A stretch of DNA of 64,000 nt from RYN-230 sp963829725 (GCA_963829725.1 CAWHJW010000019.1:62001-126000); one strand, 5' to 3'. Counted from the stretch's first letter, positions 15,820-24,546 are shown. Made by a program: numbers and translations. Notes: a model not told the origin generated them from the sequence alone.

Positions 15820-16473
15820 GTGAGCATTGCGAGTGAAGAGCCGGCATGGAAGCAGCGCGCGGTCGAGCGCTCGACCAGAGCCGCAAGACTCCGGGCCGAG
15901 CAGCGCGTGCAGCGGTTCCTCGACGCAGCCCAGGCGATCATCATGGAGAAGGGGACTACCGACTTCACCGTGCAGGAGGTTGTCAACCGGTCAAGGCAGT
16001 CGCTGCGCAGTTTCTATCAGCACTTCGACGGCAAGCACGAGCTCCTGCTCGCGCTGTTCGAGGACGCGCTGCGCCGGGCGGCCGACCAGATCCGGGCGGC
16101 CGCGGCGGGCCAGTCCGATCCCCTGAAGCAGCTCAAGGTGGCCGTTCAGCTGCTGTTCGCGCTGTCCTGGCCGGACCCGGCCACGCAGCGCCCGCTGTTC
16201 ACCGATTTCGCGCCGCACCTGCTGCTGTCCCATCCCGCCGAGGTCAACGTGGCGCGCGCGCCGCTGCTCGGCCTGTTCACCGAGCTGATGACCGCAGCCG
16301 AGGCCGCGGGCCAGCTGCGCCCCTCGATGAAGGCGCGCCGGGCCGCCGCGCTGACCATGCAGGCCGTCATGTTCATCGCCCAGTCCAGCGGCGTTTCCGG
16401 GGATGAGAACGCACATCCCATCAGCGCCGACGAGGTCTGGGACTTCTGCGCCGCGGGATTCGCCAGACAGTAG
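15820..16473 (+). CDS. TetR/AcrR-family regulator
   Basis: 217 residues, GTG start after GAGGA. The N-terminal helix-turn-helix is clear (FLDAAQAIIMEKGTTDFTV followed by EVVNRSRQSLRSFYQHFDGK, about residues 33-73). A mostly helical ligand domain follows. The two GAGAATANTATTCTC palindromes sit 350 bases upstream and directly after its stop, which suggests autoregulation and control of the following fatty-acid-type genes. The neighbourhood (thioesterase and mutase remnants, enoyl-CoA hydratase) suggests an acyl-CoA ligand (inference). Confidence 0.9.
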   Translation: MSIASEEPAWKQRAVERSTRAARLRAEQRVQRFLDAAQAIIMEKGTTDFTVQEVVNRSRQSLRSFYQHFDGKHELLLALFEDALRRAADQIRAAAAGQSDPLKQLKVAVQLLFALSWPDPATQRPLFTDFAPHLLLSHPAEVNVARAPLLGLFTELMTAAEAAGQLRPSMKARRAAALTMQAVMFIAQSSGVSGDENAHPISADEVWDFCAAGFARQ

Positions 16474-16475
16474 TC

Positions 16476-16490
16476 GAGAATAGTATTCTC
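16476..16490. promoter_or_regulatory. 15-bp palindrome GAGAATAGTATTCTC, second TetR operator candidate
   Basis: Identical to the 15458 site except for the central base. It lies three bases after the TetR stop and 32 bases before the GTG of the thioesterase remnant, the position expected for a repressor site. A half site GAGAAT also occurs at 18033-18038 before the enoyl-CoA hydratase. Confidence 0.6.
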
Positions 16491-16521
16491 AGTCTTAGAG
16501 AAATGACCTTGCACTTGATGT

Positions 16522-16850
16522 GTGGCTGAACTCTGGGATGACGTGCTCGCCTGCCTCGACCTGCAAGGGTCGGCCACCACCGGGTTCGAGGGAAGCAACC
16601 TGAATCTCGGCTACCACCGGTTGTTCGGCGGGCAACTGCTCGCCCAGTTCGTCGAGGCGGCCTGCCTCAGCTGCCCCGGGAAGGCCGTTAAGCCGGTGCA
16701 TGCGCTGTTCCCGCGGGAAGCGTGCACGGAAGAGCCGGTGCGGTACCACGTGCAGTGCCATCACCAGGGCGCCCTTCGCGGCGCTGTCGATCGAGAGGTG
16801 CGGCACCGCCGCCGTCTCCCCGCACGCCGCCGAGGACTGCCCCGGGCGCC
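16522..16850 (+). pseudogene. 5' remnant of an acyl-CoA thioesterase II (TesB-like) gene
   Basis: The intact start reads MAELWDDVLACLDLQGS and then FEGSNLNLGYHRLFGGQLLA, the hot-dog fold N-terminus of TesB-like thioesterases. It continues VHALFPREACTEEPVRYHVQ. Near 16770 the frame shifts (a second frame gives FAALSIE) and homology fades at a repeated CCAGGCCGTGCC tract. About two thirds of the normal length is missing. Confidence 0.6.
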
Positions 16851-16964
16851 AGGCCGTGCCCGGGCGCCAGGCCGTGCCCGCGGTCCCGCCGGTCCCCGGC
16901 GCGGAGCACCGGGTGGCCACCGACCTGACTCTCACCGGCACGGCGCCCTGTACTGGTCCGGCTC

Positions 16965-17488
16965 TTCTCCGAATTGTCCCTGGCTGCGGTGCTCCGGGAT
17001 GTGGTGCTGCCGTACCTGGCCCGGCTGGGGGAGCGCTGGGAGCAGGGAGCGGTCAGCATCGCCCAGGAGCACCTCGCCACCAACGTTATCCGCGGGCGGC
17101 TCGCCGGACTGGCCCGGGGCTGGGGGACCGGCCACGGCACCCGCGCCCTTCTCGCCTGCCCCCGGGGGATTTTCACGACCTGGCGCTGATGGTCTTCGGC
17201 ATCGTGCTCAACCGCAGCGGATGGCGGATCGACTATCTCGGGGCGAACACCCCGCTCGGGGAACTGACCCAGTCGGCCAATGCGCGGCCCCCGGACCTCG
17301 TGGTCGTGGCCGCGACCTTGCCCGGCCGCCTCGCGCCCCTGGCTGACCAGCTCACCGTGCTGGCCCAGCGGGCTCCGCTGGTCCTGGCCGGACCCGGTGC
17401 CACGCCAGGGATCGCGCGCACGGTGGGGGCCCGGCTGGTGGCCGGCGACCCCGTCACCGCGGCCGGTAGCGTCGGGTGGCCGCGGTGA
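16965..17488 (+). pseudogene. Remnant of a CarH/LitR-type cobalamin-binding domain
   Basis: One frame gives VLRDVVLPYLARLGERWEQG and AQEHLATNVIRGRLAGLARG, the four-helix cap with W, E and H positions that cover adenosylcobalamin in CarH-like regulators. After a frameshift near 17163 a second frame gives CPPGDFHDLALMVFGI-like sequence with the lower-ligand His, then WRIDYLGANTPLGEL and PPDLVVVAATL of the Rossmann half. The N-terminal MerR DNA-binding domain is absent. Probably not functional as encoded. Confidence 0.6.
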
Positions 17489-17536
17489 CGATGCGCCGAT
17501 GTTCCCGGTGGCCCGCTGGACGACCCGGTAATTCAT
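17477..17536 (-). pseudogene. Start fragment of a YRVVQ-type dinucleotide-binding reductase
   Basis: An ATG behind a purine-rich stretch encodes MNYRVVQRATGNIG and then degenerates. This is the N-terminal NAD(P)-binding signature of the dihydrodipicolinate-reductase-like/2,4-diaminopentanoate dehydrogenase family (usually YRVVQWATGNIG). Only about 20 codons remain, overlapping the end of the convergent B12-domain remnant. Confidence 0.45.
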
Positions 17537-17594
17537 CCTGTTTTCCCCCGGTGAGCCTGGCCATCGGTTGAGCAGCCGCTTGGTGCTCTCGACC

Positions 17595-18022
17595 GCCTGC
17601 CGCGGCACCGCGCCCGGTCAGCACGGCGGTGCTGATCCGGTTCAGCGGGAGCACGCCGAACAGGATCTCCGCGTCGGCCAGTGGGGCGACGGCGACGCCG
17701 ACCCGGCCGACTTCCTCCGCTGACTTCCGGATCGTCGGAGTCATAGCCACACTGGGTGGGCAGGTCGAGTGCCACCGAGAGCCCGGTGCCGCCCTGCTCC
17801 AGCCGGTAGCGGTAACGGCGGTTGGACTCCTCCGCGGCACCGAACCCGCAATACTGCCGCAGCGTCCACAGCCGCCCCGGTAACCGGTGGCGTAGTTGCC
17901 CCGGGTGAAGGGAAAGCTCCCCGGGTCCGGGGGTCGCCGCGCCGGGCGGCCGGCCCGTAGACCGGCTGCAGCGGTATCCCGGAGGAGTTCTGGACGAAGT
18001 CGTTCATCAACAGATGCGGTAC
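17595..18022 (-). pseudogene. Remnant of methylmalonyl-CoA mutase large subunit (N-terminal part)
   Basis: Minus-strand fragments in three frames read in order as the mutase substrate-barrel start: NSSGIPLQPVYGP, then SFPFTRGNYATGYRG, then LDLPTQCGYDSDDPE, then VGRVGVAVAPLADAEILF and GVLPLNRIS. Several indels separate them, and the catalytic remainder and B12 domain are absent. It is a decayed gene. Confidence 0.65.
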
Positions 18023-18062
18023 TTGCAAGAATGAGAATGCCAATATTACTGAGGAGAACGTG

Positions 18063-18791
18063 GTGGCTGACGTCGTGCTCGAGCTGAACGCAGGCATCGC
18101 GGTGCTGACCGTCCACCGTCCCGGGGTGCGCAACGCGATCAGCCCCGCGACCATGGGCGAACTGGAGAGCGCGCTGGACGCGGCCGCTGCCGCGGATGTC
18201 CTGGTCATCCGTGGCAGCGGCGACCGCGCCTTCATCTCCGGCGGCGACCTCAAGGAACTGGCGAAGATCCGCACCCACGAGGAGGCCGTCGCGATGGCCC
18301 TGCGGATGCGCCGCCTATGCGACCGGATCGCCACCTTCCCCGGCCCGGTGATCGCCGCACTGAACGGGCATGCCCTGGGCGGCGGCGCCGAAGTGGCGGT
18401 CGCCGCCGACATCCGGGTCGCCGCGGACGACATCAGGATCGGGTTCAACCAGGCCGACCTGGCCATCATGCCCGCCTGGGGCGGTGCCGAGCGGCTGGCG
18501 GGCCTGGTGGGCCGGTCCCAGGCGCTCCTGCTCACCACGACCGGCGAGAAACTCGGCACCGCGGAAGCTCACCGCATCGGCCTGATCGACCGCGTCTACC
18601 CCCGCGCTGAGTTCGACGAGTGCTGGGGCGCCCTGGCCCGCCGCATCGCCGCCTCCCCGGCTCGCTCCATCAAGTCGGTGATCGCCGCGGCGGCCCCGCA
18701 CCACCACCCGGCCCTGGAACGCTCCGCCGTCGACGCCTTCGCGCACCTGTGGACCGCGGACGCCCACTGGGCCGCCGTGCCGGGCAGCTGA
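18063..18791 (+). CDS. Enoyl-CoA hydratase/isomerase family protein
   Basis: 242 residues of the crotonase fold. VHRPGVRNAIS, RGSGDRAFISGGDLKEL and ALNGHALGGGAEVAVA provide the CoA-binding and oxyanion-hole motifs. AIMPAWGGAERLAGLVG has neither of the usual catalytic Glu pair clearly in place, so the reaction may be isomerase or hydrolase-like. Of two adjacent GTG codons the second has the better spacing to GAGGAG. A GAGAAT half site lies 25 bases upstream, possibly placing it under the nearby TetR. Confidence 0.88.
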   Translation: MADVVLELNAGIAVLTVHRPGVRNAISPATMGELESALDAAAAADVLVIRGSGDRAFISGGDLKELAKIRTHEEAVAMALRMRRLCDRIATFPGPVIAALNGHALGGGAEVAVAADIRVAADDIRIGFNQADLAIMPAWGGAERLAGLVGRSQALLLTTTGEKLGTAEAHRIGLIDRVYPRAEFDECWGALARRIAASPARSIKSVIAAAAPHHHPALERSAVDAFAHLWTADAHWAAVPGS

Positions 18792-18816
18792 TGCCCAGCC
18801 GGCGGCCCTCGTTCCC

Positions 18817-19248
18817 TCAGCGGCGGTCCATCGAGAAGTCGAGCACCTGGGTGAGGCGGATGTTGTTGCCGGACGGGTCCCGGAACGACGTGTCGATCCC
18901 GTAAGGCTGCGGAGTGGGCGGGTCGTTGAACACCACGCCCCGTGCGGACAGCTCGTCGTAGGAGGCCTGGCAGTCGTCGGTCTCGAGGAACAGCGTGCCC
19001 CCGGCTCCCTTGGCCACCAGCTCGGCGAGATGGCCGCTGCTCTCGGCGTCGAGCATCGGCGCCCCCGGGACGGGCATGAGCACCAGTCCCACATCGTCCT
19101 GCCCGGCCGGGCCGACGACCAGCCACCGGAAATTCCACTCCCCCATCGTCACGTCAGCCCGCACCTCCCAGCCGAGCGTGCGGGTGTAGAACGCGAGCGC
19201 CTCCTCCTGGTCGTGCACCCAGAACTGCGCATTGGCGATCTTGATCAT
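18817..19248 (-). CDS. VOC (glyoxalase/bleomycin-resistance fold) protein
   Basis: 143 residues with the two beta-alpha-beta-beta-beta modules of the VOC fold: MIKIANAQFWVHDQEEALAF at the start and GIDTSFRDPSGNNIRLTQV at the end, the latter with the usual metal-ligand region. It lies 49 bases behind an AraC-type regulator on the same strand, a pairing common in streptomycete-like genomes. The substrate is unknown. Confidence 0.88.
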   Translation of the reverse strand: MIKIANAQFWVHDQEEALAFYTRTLGWEVRADVTMGEWNFRWLVVGPAGQDDVGLVLMPVPGAPMLDAESSGHLAELVAKGAGGTLFLETDDCQASYDELSARGVVFNDPPTPQPYGIDTSFRDPSGNNIRLTQVLDFSMDRR

Positions 19249-19297
19249 TGGTCCTCCTCAGGTCGTCTGCGGGCCACGCTACGTCTGGGGCGGAGAC

Positions 19298-19708
19298 CTA
19301 GGCTTCTCGAAACGTGCGGTTCTGCGGCCGGCCGTAGGCCCGGGCGACGCAATCGGGGACGCGGATGTGCCGCCGCGCCGGCGGGAAACCCGCCCGGTAG
19401 GCGCTCGGGGCTGCGCCGTAGACGCGGCGGAAGCTGGTGATGAACGAGCCGACGCTGGCCAGGCCGACGGCCAAGCAGATGTCGGTCACGGTGCGGTCGG
19501 TGTTCCGCAGCAGGGCGGCGGCGCGCTCGAGCCGGCGCGTCAGCAGGTACTGGTGCGGCGCCTCGCCGAACGTGCGCCGGAACTCGCGGCTGAAATGCGC
19601 GGGCGACAGCCCGGCGGCCCGGGCCAGGTCCTGCACCGTGAGCGGCTCGAAGTACCGGGCATCGGCCAGGTCCTTGGCACGCAGCAGGTGTCGGGCTGGC
19701 GGCAGCAC
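19298..19708 (-). CDS. AraC-family DNA-binding protein
   Basis: 136 residues consisting almost only of the double helix-turn-helix: DLARAAGLSPAHFSREFRRT and DICLAVGLASVGSFITSFRR, with the family tail VYGAAPSAYRAG. There is no ligand-binding domain. It is transcribed towards the VOC gene and probably controls it. Confidence 0.9.
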   Translation of the reverse strand: MLPPARHLLRAKDLADARYFEPLTVQDLARAAGLSPAHFSREFRRTFGEAPHQYLLTRRLERAAALLRNTDRTVTDICLAVGLASVGSFITSFRRVYGAAPSAYRAGFPPARRHIRVPDCVARAYGRPQNRTFREA

Positions 19709-19738
19709 ACGCCCAGTATCGCCGAGAGCTGAGGCTGG

Positions 19739-20110
19739 TCAGCCAGCGAACTCGCGCGCCGCCCGGGCCGCGGCGCACGGGGCGCACAACGGCACATCAA
19801 CGTCGCCCACCAGGTCGGAGCTGTACTGGCCGGTGATCACCGCGCCGAACACTTCGCAGACGCCGCGGTCCGCCGGATGAGCCTTCGAGCAGAAGCACAG
19901 GCAGGGCCGGAACCGCATGGCCTGGTCGATCACCGACCGGATCTCCGGGCGGTTCGCCACCTCCGCGAGCGCATCGAAGGCCGGCCGGATGCGCTCGAGG
20001 GCATCGGTCACGGCCTGCCCGACTCTCCGGCCGACCTCGGCCAGCGCGTCAGCGAGCTCGGTGTCCTTGTCATCGCCCACGCGAACATTGTCCCACTGAC
20101 AAAGACCCAT
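19739..20110 (-). CDS. Cys-rich protein of unknown function
   Basis: About 123 residues. The N-terminal half is helical (DTELADALAEVGRRVGQAV). The C-terminal half has two Cys clusters, RPCLCFCSKAH and PLCAPCAAARAA, suggesting a zinc or Fe-S site. No family was recognised. The start is uncertain: ATG at 20110, or a GTG about 10 codons later. It ends 30 bases before the AraC gene and follows the K+ channel gene. Confidence 0.55.
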   Translation of the reverse strand: MGLCQWDNVRVGDDKDTELADALAEVGRRVGQAVTDALERIRPAFDALAEVANRPEIRSVIDQAMRFRPCLCFCSKAHPADRGVCEVFGAVITGQYSSDLVGDVDVPLCAPCAAARAAREFAG

Positions 20111-20133
20111 ATCCAGGCCACGTTCGCCCCGGG

Positions 20134-20772
20134 TCACCGCGGCGGCTGATCCGGCGTGGCGGCCGGCTCACCGCCGGCCGCCTCAGGGGCGGCCGGCCCA
20201 GGGGCGGCAGGCCCAGCGGCGGCAGGCCCAGCGGTGCCCGGACTCGACTGGCGGGCGCGTTGCACGGCCCCGATGAACACGCGGATGCCCAGGCCCAGGG
20301 CGAGCAGGTCGAGGAGCATCTGGACGGTGACCACGACCCGCGCCGTCTGGCTGGTCGCGGTGATGTCCCCGTAGCCCACCGTGCTGAACGTGGTGACCGT
20401 GAAGTACAGCGCATCGGTCCGGGTCAGGGAGTGGCTGAAGCTGGCCGGGCTGCCCTGCTCCATGACGAAGTAGGCCGAGGCGAACAGCAGCAGGAACAAC
20501 GGCACCGTGATGGCCAGGGCCTCGGCGGCCCGCAAGGCCGGGTACCTGGCCCCCAGGATCGCGCGGACCTGCCAGGTGCTGATGGCGAGCAGGATCACCA
20601 GCCCCACCACCAGGACCGCCCACAGGGGGGCGGTGTTCGCGACATGATCCAGCGGCAGGACGTAATATAGGACGACGAGCACCATCGTCGACGCGAGCCC
20701 GCGAAGAACCGACAGCCCGGCCTGCCGCCGGCGCTTGGCCTGCGCCCTCGTCCGGGCAGGGTGGCCGGTCAT
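20134..20772 (-). CDS. Two-pore-domain-like potassium channel (Ion_trans_2)
   Basis: About 212 residues with four hydrophobic segments (MVLVVLYYVLPL, LWAVLVVGLVILLAIS, ALAITVPLFLLLFASAYFVM, VVTVQMLLDLLALGLGI). The selectivity filter is TTFSTVGYGDIT before the last helix. The C-terminus is an Ala/Pro/Gly repeat tail (GPAAAGPAAPGPAAPEAAG) with no RCK domain. The ATG of MTGHPARTR is preferred; an in-frame GTG 13 codons upstream is possible. Confidence 0.88.
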   Translation of the reverse strand: MTGHPARTRAQAKRRRQAGLSVLRGLASTMVLVVLYYVLPLDHVANTAPLWAVLVVGLVILLAISTWQVRAILGARYPALRAAEALAITVPLFLLLFASAYFVMEQGSPASFSHSLTRTDALYFTVTTFSTVGYGDITATSQTARVVVTVQMLLDLLALGLGIRVFIGAVQRARQSSPGTAGPAAAGPAAPGPAAPEAAGGEPAATPDQPPR

Positions 20773-20881
20773 AGCTGACAGTGTGAGCCTGCCGCCCGCG
20801 CCGAGGATCACCCACCAGGAGTGAGTGCGGCATCCGGCTGGGGATCGATGGGAGCTGGTCCAGTCCGGGCGGCCTGCGCGG

Positions 20882-21307
20882 TTAAGGCAGGGCCTCGGGC
20901 TGGTCGAGCGCGGCGAACAGCAGGCCGCCGATCAGGGCCAAGTTCTTGTGGAAGTGGATCCGCTGCTGCTTGCGGGCGGCCGGGTCCTCGATCGTCCAGT
21001 ACGCGTGACCGGCCAGGGTGGTGGGGACCAGCGAGGCGGCCAGGGCCAGCGCGGACAGCCGCGGGGCCCGGCCCAGGGCCAGCATCGTGCCCGCCAGCAC
21101 CTGCACGGCCGCGTTCCCCCGCACCACCAGCTCGTCCTCAGCCGGAAGCGGGACCTTGGTTCGGATCGCGGCCAGCAGCGGTGCGGCCTGATCGACGCGC
21201 CCGCCCGGCGCCCGCAGGGCGTCGAAGCCGAGCAGGACGTAGGTGGATCCGGTGAGGACGCGGGCGGCAGGGCGCAAGGGCGCCAGCATGCGCCGGGTCG
21301 TGGTCAT
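20882..21307 (-). CDS. DoxX-family membrane protein
   Basis: About 141 residues. RVLTGSTYVLLGFDALRAPGG, a conserved helix with AAVQVLAGTMLALGRAPRL, and the C-terminal HFHKNLALIGGLLFAALD are typical DoxX features of four-helix membrane proteins linked to redox stress. The ATG follows GAGGTG. It stands alone. Confidence 0.85.
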   Translation of the reverse strand: MTTTRRMLAPLRPAARVLTGSTYVLLGFDALRAPGGRVDQAAPLLAAIRTKVPLPAEDELVVRGNAAVQVLAGTMLALGRAPRLSALALAASLVPTTLAGHAYWTIEDPAARKQQRIHFHKNLALIGGLLFAALDQPEALP

Positions 21308-21460
21308 TAGCACCTCGATACGGGCCGGGAAACCTGCTCAGCAGGACTGTACGCCCCGGCACGCGCCCCGATGATTCGCCCGATGAGAATGACCGCTCGT
21401 CGATGAGTTCCTCATCCAGCTCCGGCCGCCCCTCCGCAAGGCTCCGGTGGTTCCTGTCGG

Positions 21461-22033
21461 TCAGCCCATGGACTTGGCCCCATCGAGGGATTCGCGGACG
21501 ATGTCGGCGTGGCCGGCGTGCTGCGCGGTCTCGGCGATGATGTGCAGCAGCACCCGGCGGGCCGACCACTGTTCGCCGGGCGGGAACCAGGGGGCCTTCG
21601 GCAGCGGGTGCGCGGCGTTCAGGTCGGGCAGGCTGGCGACCAGGTCGTCGGTCCGGCGGGCTACTTGCGCATAACCGGCCAGCACGCCGTCCAGCGTCTC
21701 GCCGGGCAGCAGCCGGAACTCGTCAGCCCGCCGCGCGAAGTCGTCCTCGCTCATGTCGGCGAAATCACCCATCGCCGACGGGCCGTCCAGGATGAAGTTC
21801 ACCCAGCCCTGCTCGACGGCCGTGACGTGCTTGATCAGGCCGCCCAGGCATAGCTCGCTCACGGTGGTGCGCTGCCTGGCCTGCTCGTCGGTGAGGCCGC
21901 GGGTGGTGAAGCGGAGGAAGTGCCGCTGCTTGCCCAGCATCGCCAGGATGTCGGCTCGCTCGCCGCCGGCGGTGGAAGCGCCCGCCTGGCCGCTTGCCGC
22001 CAGGTCGCCGGTGATCGGGGTGCTCGTCGTCAT
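21461..22033 (-). CDS. DinB-fold protein, DUF664 type (mycothiol-dependent enzyme superfamily)
   Basis: 190 residues starting MTTSTPITGDLAAS. The DUF664 pattern is visible: RQRTTVSELCLGGLIKHVTA carries the first metal His, and LLHIIAETAQHAGHADIVRE carries the last two (HxxxH-type helix). Such four-helix-bundle proteins often use a thiol cofactor such as mycothiol. It is divergent from the WYL regulator with a 106-base gap that holds an inverted repeat. Confidence 0.88.
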   Translation of the reverse strand: MTTSTPITGDLAASGQAGASTAGGERADILAMLGKQRHFLRFTTRGLTDEQARQRTTVSELCLGGLIKHVTAVEQGWVNFILDGPSAMGDFADMSEDDFARRADEFRLLPGETLDGVLAGYAQVARRTDDLVASLPDLNAAHPLPKAPWFPPGEQWSARRVLLHIIAETAQHAGHADIVRESLDGAKSMG

Positions 22034-22086
22034 GGTCTCGGCCTTTCGTGATCGCGAGCCGGGGTCTCGTTCCCGGTCTAAGCCCA

Positions 22087-22103
22087 CGCTACGAGCTATA
22101 GCG
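22087..22103. promoter_or_regulatory. Inverted repeat between DinB and WYL-regulator genes
   Basis: CGCTA (22087-22091) and TAGCG (22099-22103) flank a 7-base spacer; ATAGC and CATATACT runs follow. It sits 37 bases before the WYL start and 54 before the DinB start, a reasonable operator for both. Arms are short, so support is modest. Confidence 0.3.
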
Positions 22104-22139
22104 GCCATATACTGACCTGAATTCGGCGAGGATGGTGAC

Positions 22140-23102
22140 ATGGCGAGCACCAGCACCCGCACGCTGCGGCTGCTGTCGCTGCTGCAGGCACGCCGGTACT
22201 GGCCGGGCGCCGAACTGGCCGGGCAGCTGCAGGTCTCGCCGCGCACGCTGCGCCGGGACATCGACCGGCTGCGTGAGCTGGGTTACCCGATCCAGGCCCA
22301 GCGCGGCGTGGAGGGCGGCTACCAGCTGGCCGCGGGCACGGCGCTGCCCCCGCTGGTGGTCGATGACGAGGAGGCCGTCGCCCTGGCCGTGGGCCTGCAG
22401 GCGGCCGCCCAGGGTGCCATCGAGGGCATCGCGGAATCCTCGGTGCGCGCGCTGGCCAAAGTGGTCCAGGTCATGCCGGCCCGGCTGCGGCGCCGGGTGG
22501 AGGCGCTGGGCGCCGTGACGGTCCCCGCAAGCTGGCAGGGCGCCCCCCGTGCCAGCGTGGACCCGGGCATCCTCACCACCGCCGCGCTTGCCTGCCGGGA
22601 CAGCGAGCGGATCCGGTTCTCCTATACCGCGGCCGGTGGCCAGCACACCGGGCGCCATGTGGAACCGCACCGGCTGGTCATGCTCGGCCACCGCTGGTAC
22701 CTGGTCAGCTACGATCTTGACCGCCAGGACTGGCGCAGCTTCCGACTTGACCGGCTCAGCGCTCCGCGTGGCACCGGGGCACGATTCCGGCCCCGCGAGC
22801 TGCCCGCCGCCGACGCCGCCGCCTTCGTTCGGGCCGGCATCGACACCGTGCGCGCCGCCTATGACGTTGAGGTCCTCGTCGATGCCCCGGCCGCGGCCGT
22901 GCGCGAGCGGATCGGCCGGTGGTCCGCGGTCGAGGACCTCGGCGCCAGCCGATGCCGGATCCGCATAACCGCCGACTCACTGGACTGGCCCACGATGGCG
23001 CTGGGCGCGCTCGGCGCGGACTTCCAGGTGATCTCCCCGCCTGAGCTGCTCGACCGGGTCCACGACTGGGGCCGCCGGTTCAGCCAGGCGAGGATGGGCT
23101 GA
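22140..23102 (+). CDS. YafY-type transcriptional regulator (HTH-11 plus WYL domain)
   Basis: 320 residues. The winged helix is at residues 5-60 (LQVSPRTLRRDIDRLRELGY) with the wing RGVEGGYQLAAG. The WYL domain follows from about 135 (RIRFSYTAAGGQHTG, EPHRLVMLGHRWYLVSYD) and a WCX extension ends it. WYL domains bind small molecules or nucleic acid. Its divergent partner, the DinB protein, is the likely target. Confidence 0.92.
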   Translation: MASTSTRTLRLLSLLQARRYWPGAELAGQLQVSPRTLRRDIDRLRELGYPIQAQRGVEGGYQLAAGTALPPLVVDDEEAVALAVGLQAAAQGAIEGIAESSVRALAKVVQVMPARLRRRVEALGAVTVPASWQGAPRASVDPGILTTAALACRDSERIRFSYTAAGGQHTGRHVEPHRLVMLGHRWYLVSYDLDRQDWRSFRLDRLSAPRGTGARFRPRELPAADAAAFVRAGIDTVRAAYDVEVLVDAPAAAVRERIGRWSAVEDLGASRCRIRITADSLDWPTMALGALGADFQVISPPELLDRVHDWGRRFSQARMG

Positions 23103-23181
23103 CGGGAACACCCGGAGGACGGTTTGCGGTATCCGTGCGTGCCGGCCTGCAGGGCCGCCCGGGCGATGGCAGGCTTGGCGG

Positions 23182-23505
23182 ATGGACTGGCTGGAGCTCA
23201 CTGACGTCATCGAGGACCGCCTGGGCATGTACGTCGGGCGGGCGACCTATGAGCGCGCCATCGCCCTGCTGCGGGGATTCGACCTCGCCCAGGGCACGTC
23301 TCTCTGGCCGGAACTGCAGAAGCGGGCGGAGGCCCGGCATCAGACAGGCTCGCGGGGATGGCCCTGGGTATTGCTCGCGGAGGCACTCGGCGCGGACGTG
23401 CATGACGCACCCGACCTGGGACCATTGACACGGGAACAGAACAAGGCAGCGATTGCCTCCCTGTGCGGCGAGCTGCGCTCCTGCCTGAACCCCGAGGCGC
23501 AATAA
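23182..23505 (+). CDS. Hypothetical protein of 107 residues
   Basis: The sequence MDWLELTDVIEDRLGMYVG continues as a predicted soluble helical protein with GSRGWPWVLLAEALGAD in the middle. Codon usage is typical of the genome. No family was recognised. It lies between the WYL gene and a convergent oxidoreductase, with a TAA stop 22 bases before the latter's end. Confidence 0.6.
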   Translation: MDWLELTDVIEDRLGMYVGRATYERAIALLRGFDLAQGTSLWPELQKRAEARHQTGSRGWPWVLLAEALGADVHDAPDLGPLTREQNKAAIASLCGELRSCLNPEAQ

Positions 23506-23526
23506 TCAGGCGGCCCATTGGCGGGT

Positions 23527-24546
23527 TCAGGGTGTCAGCAGGACTTTGCCGATGTTCTGCCGTTGCAGGATCCGGCGGTGAGCTGCCGCTGCTTCGGTGA
23601 AAGGGTAGACCGCGTCGATGTGCGGCTTGATGCTGCCCGCGTCCCAGAGCGCGAGAACTTCGGAGAATTCTTCACGCAGGAGCGCGATCTCACCCCATAG
23701 GCGGCCGATGTTGACACCGCTGACCGTCCAGTTGTGGTTCATCAGCTGCAGTGGTGTCAGGAGCGGAATGCCAGCGGCTTGGGATGCGAGGTGGACGGGA
23801 TTGCGCCGTTCGCCCTTGGTCAGGCTGGCAAACCCGAACGCAACCAGCCTGCCGCACGGGCGCAGCAGCTTGAGTCCTTTCCTCCAGTTATTGCCGCCCA
23901 GGGGATCGAGCACCAGGTCAACACCTTCGCCGCCGGTCAGCCGGCGAACCTCGGCCGCATAATCGACGGTGCGGTAGTCGATGGGGTGCGTGCAGCCCTC
24001 GGCCCGCAGCACCTCGTGCTTGGCGGCCGAGGCCGTGCCGAACACCACCAGCCCCGCAACGGTACGGCACAGTTGCAGCACCGCTATCCCCACCCCGCCA
24101 GCGGCCATATGAACGAGCACACGCTCGCCCGGCCGGACGCCGGCCACCCGGAACAACATGTGGTAGGCGGTGAGATAGTTGACGGCTATCGCAGCGGCCT
24201 CCTCGAAACTCATGCCGTCCGCGATCTCGAACACCTGCTCCACGGGCACGCACACCACATCGGAATGCCCGCCGAAATGCGTCAGGGCAAGTACCCGCGC
24301 ACCTACCGCGAGGCCCTGGGCGCCATCGCCGACCGCATCGACCACGCCCGCCGCCTCATAACCAACCACGCCCGGCAGTTTCGGGGCGTCGGGATACAGC
24401 CCCTGCGCGGCCATCACGTCCGAAAAGTTCAGTCCAGCCACGCGGACACGGATGCGTACCTGGCCCGGGCCGGGCTCGGGATCAGCGGTTTCCCGCAGCT
24501 CCAGCGCCCCGGGCCCACCCGCCCTGGTGATCCAGATCGCTCGCAT
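23527..24546 (-). CDS. Zinc-free MDR oxidoreductase (NADPH:quinone reductase / VAT-1 type)
   Basis: 339 residues. The GroES-like start (MRAIWITRAGGPGALELRE), GLNFSDVMAAQGLYPDAPKLPG, and the Rossmann motif VLVHMAAGGVGIAVLQL identify a quinone-reductase-like medium-chain dehydrogenase. The zinc-binding Cys set is absent. GGAGG six bases before the second of two close ATGs fixes the start. Probably an NADPH-dependent reductase; the substrate is unknown. No operon partner. Confidence 0.9.
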   Translation of the reverse strand: MRAIWITRAGGPGALELRETADPEPGPGQVRIRVRVAGLNFSDVMAAQGLYPDAPKLPGVVGYEAAGVVDAVGDGAQGLAVGARVLALTHFGGHSDVVCVPVEQVFEIADGMSFEEAAAIAVNYLTAYHMLFRVAGVRPGERVLVHMAAGGVGIAVLQLCRTVAGLVVFGTASAAKHEVLRAEGCTHPIDYRTVDYAAEVRRLTGGEGVDLVLDPLGGNNWRKGLKLLRPCGRLVAFGFASLTKGERRNPVHLASQAAGIPLLTPLQLMNHNWTVSGVNIGRLWGEIALLREEFSEVLALWDAGSIKPHIDAVYPFTEAAAAHRRILQRQNIGKVLLTP

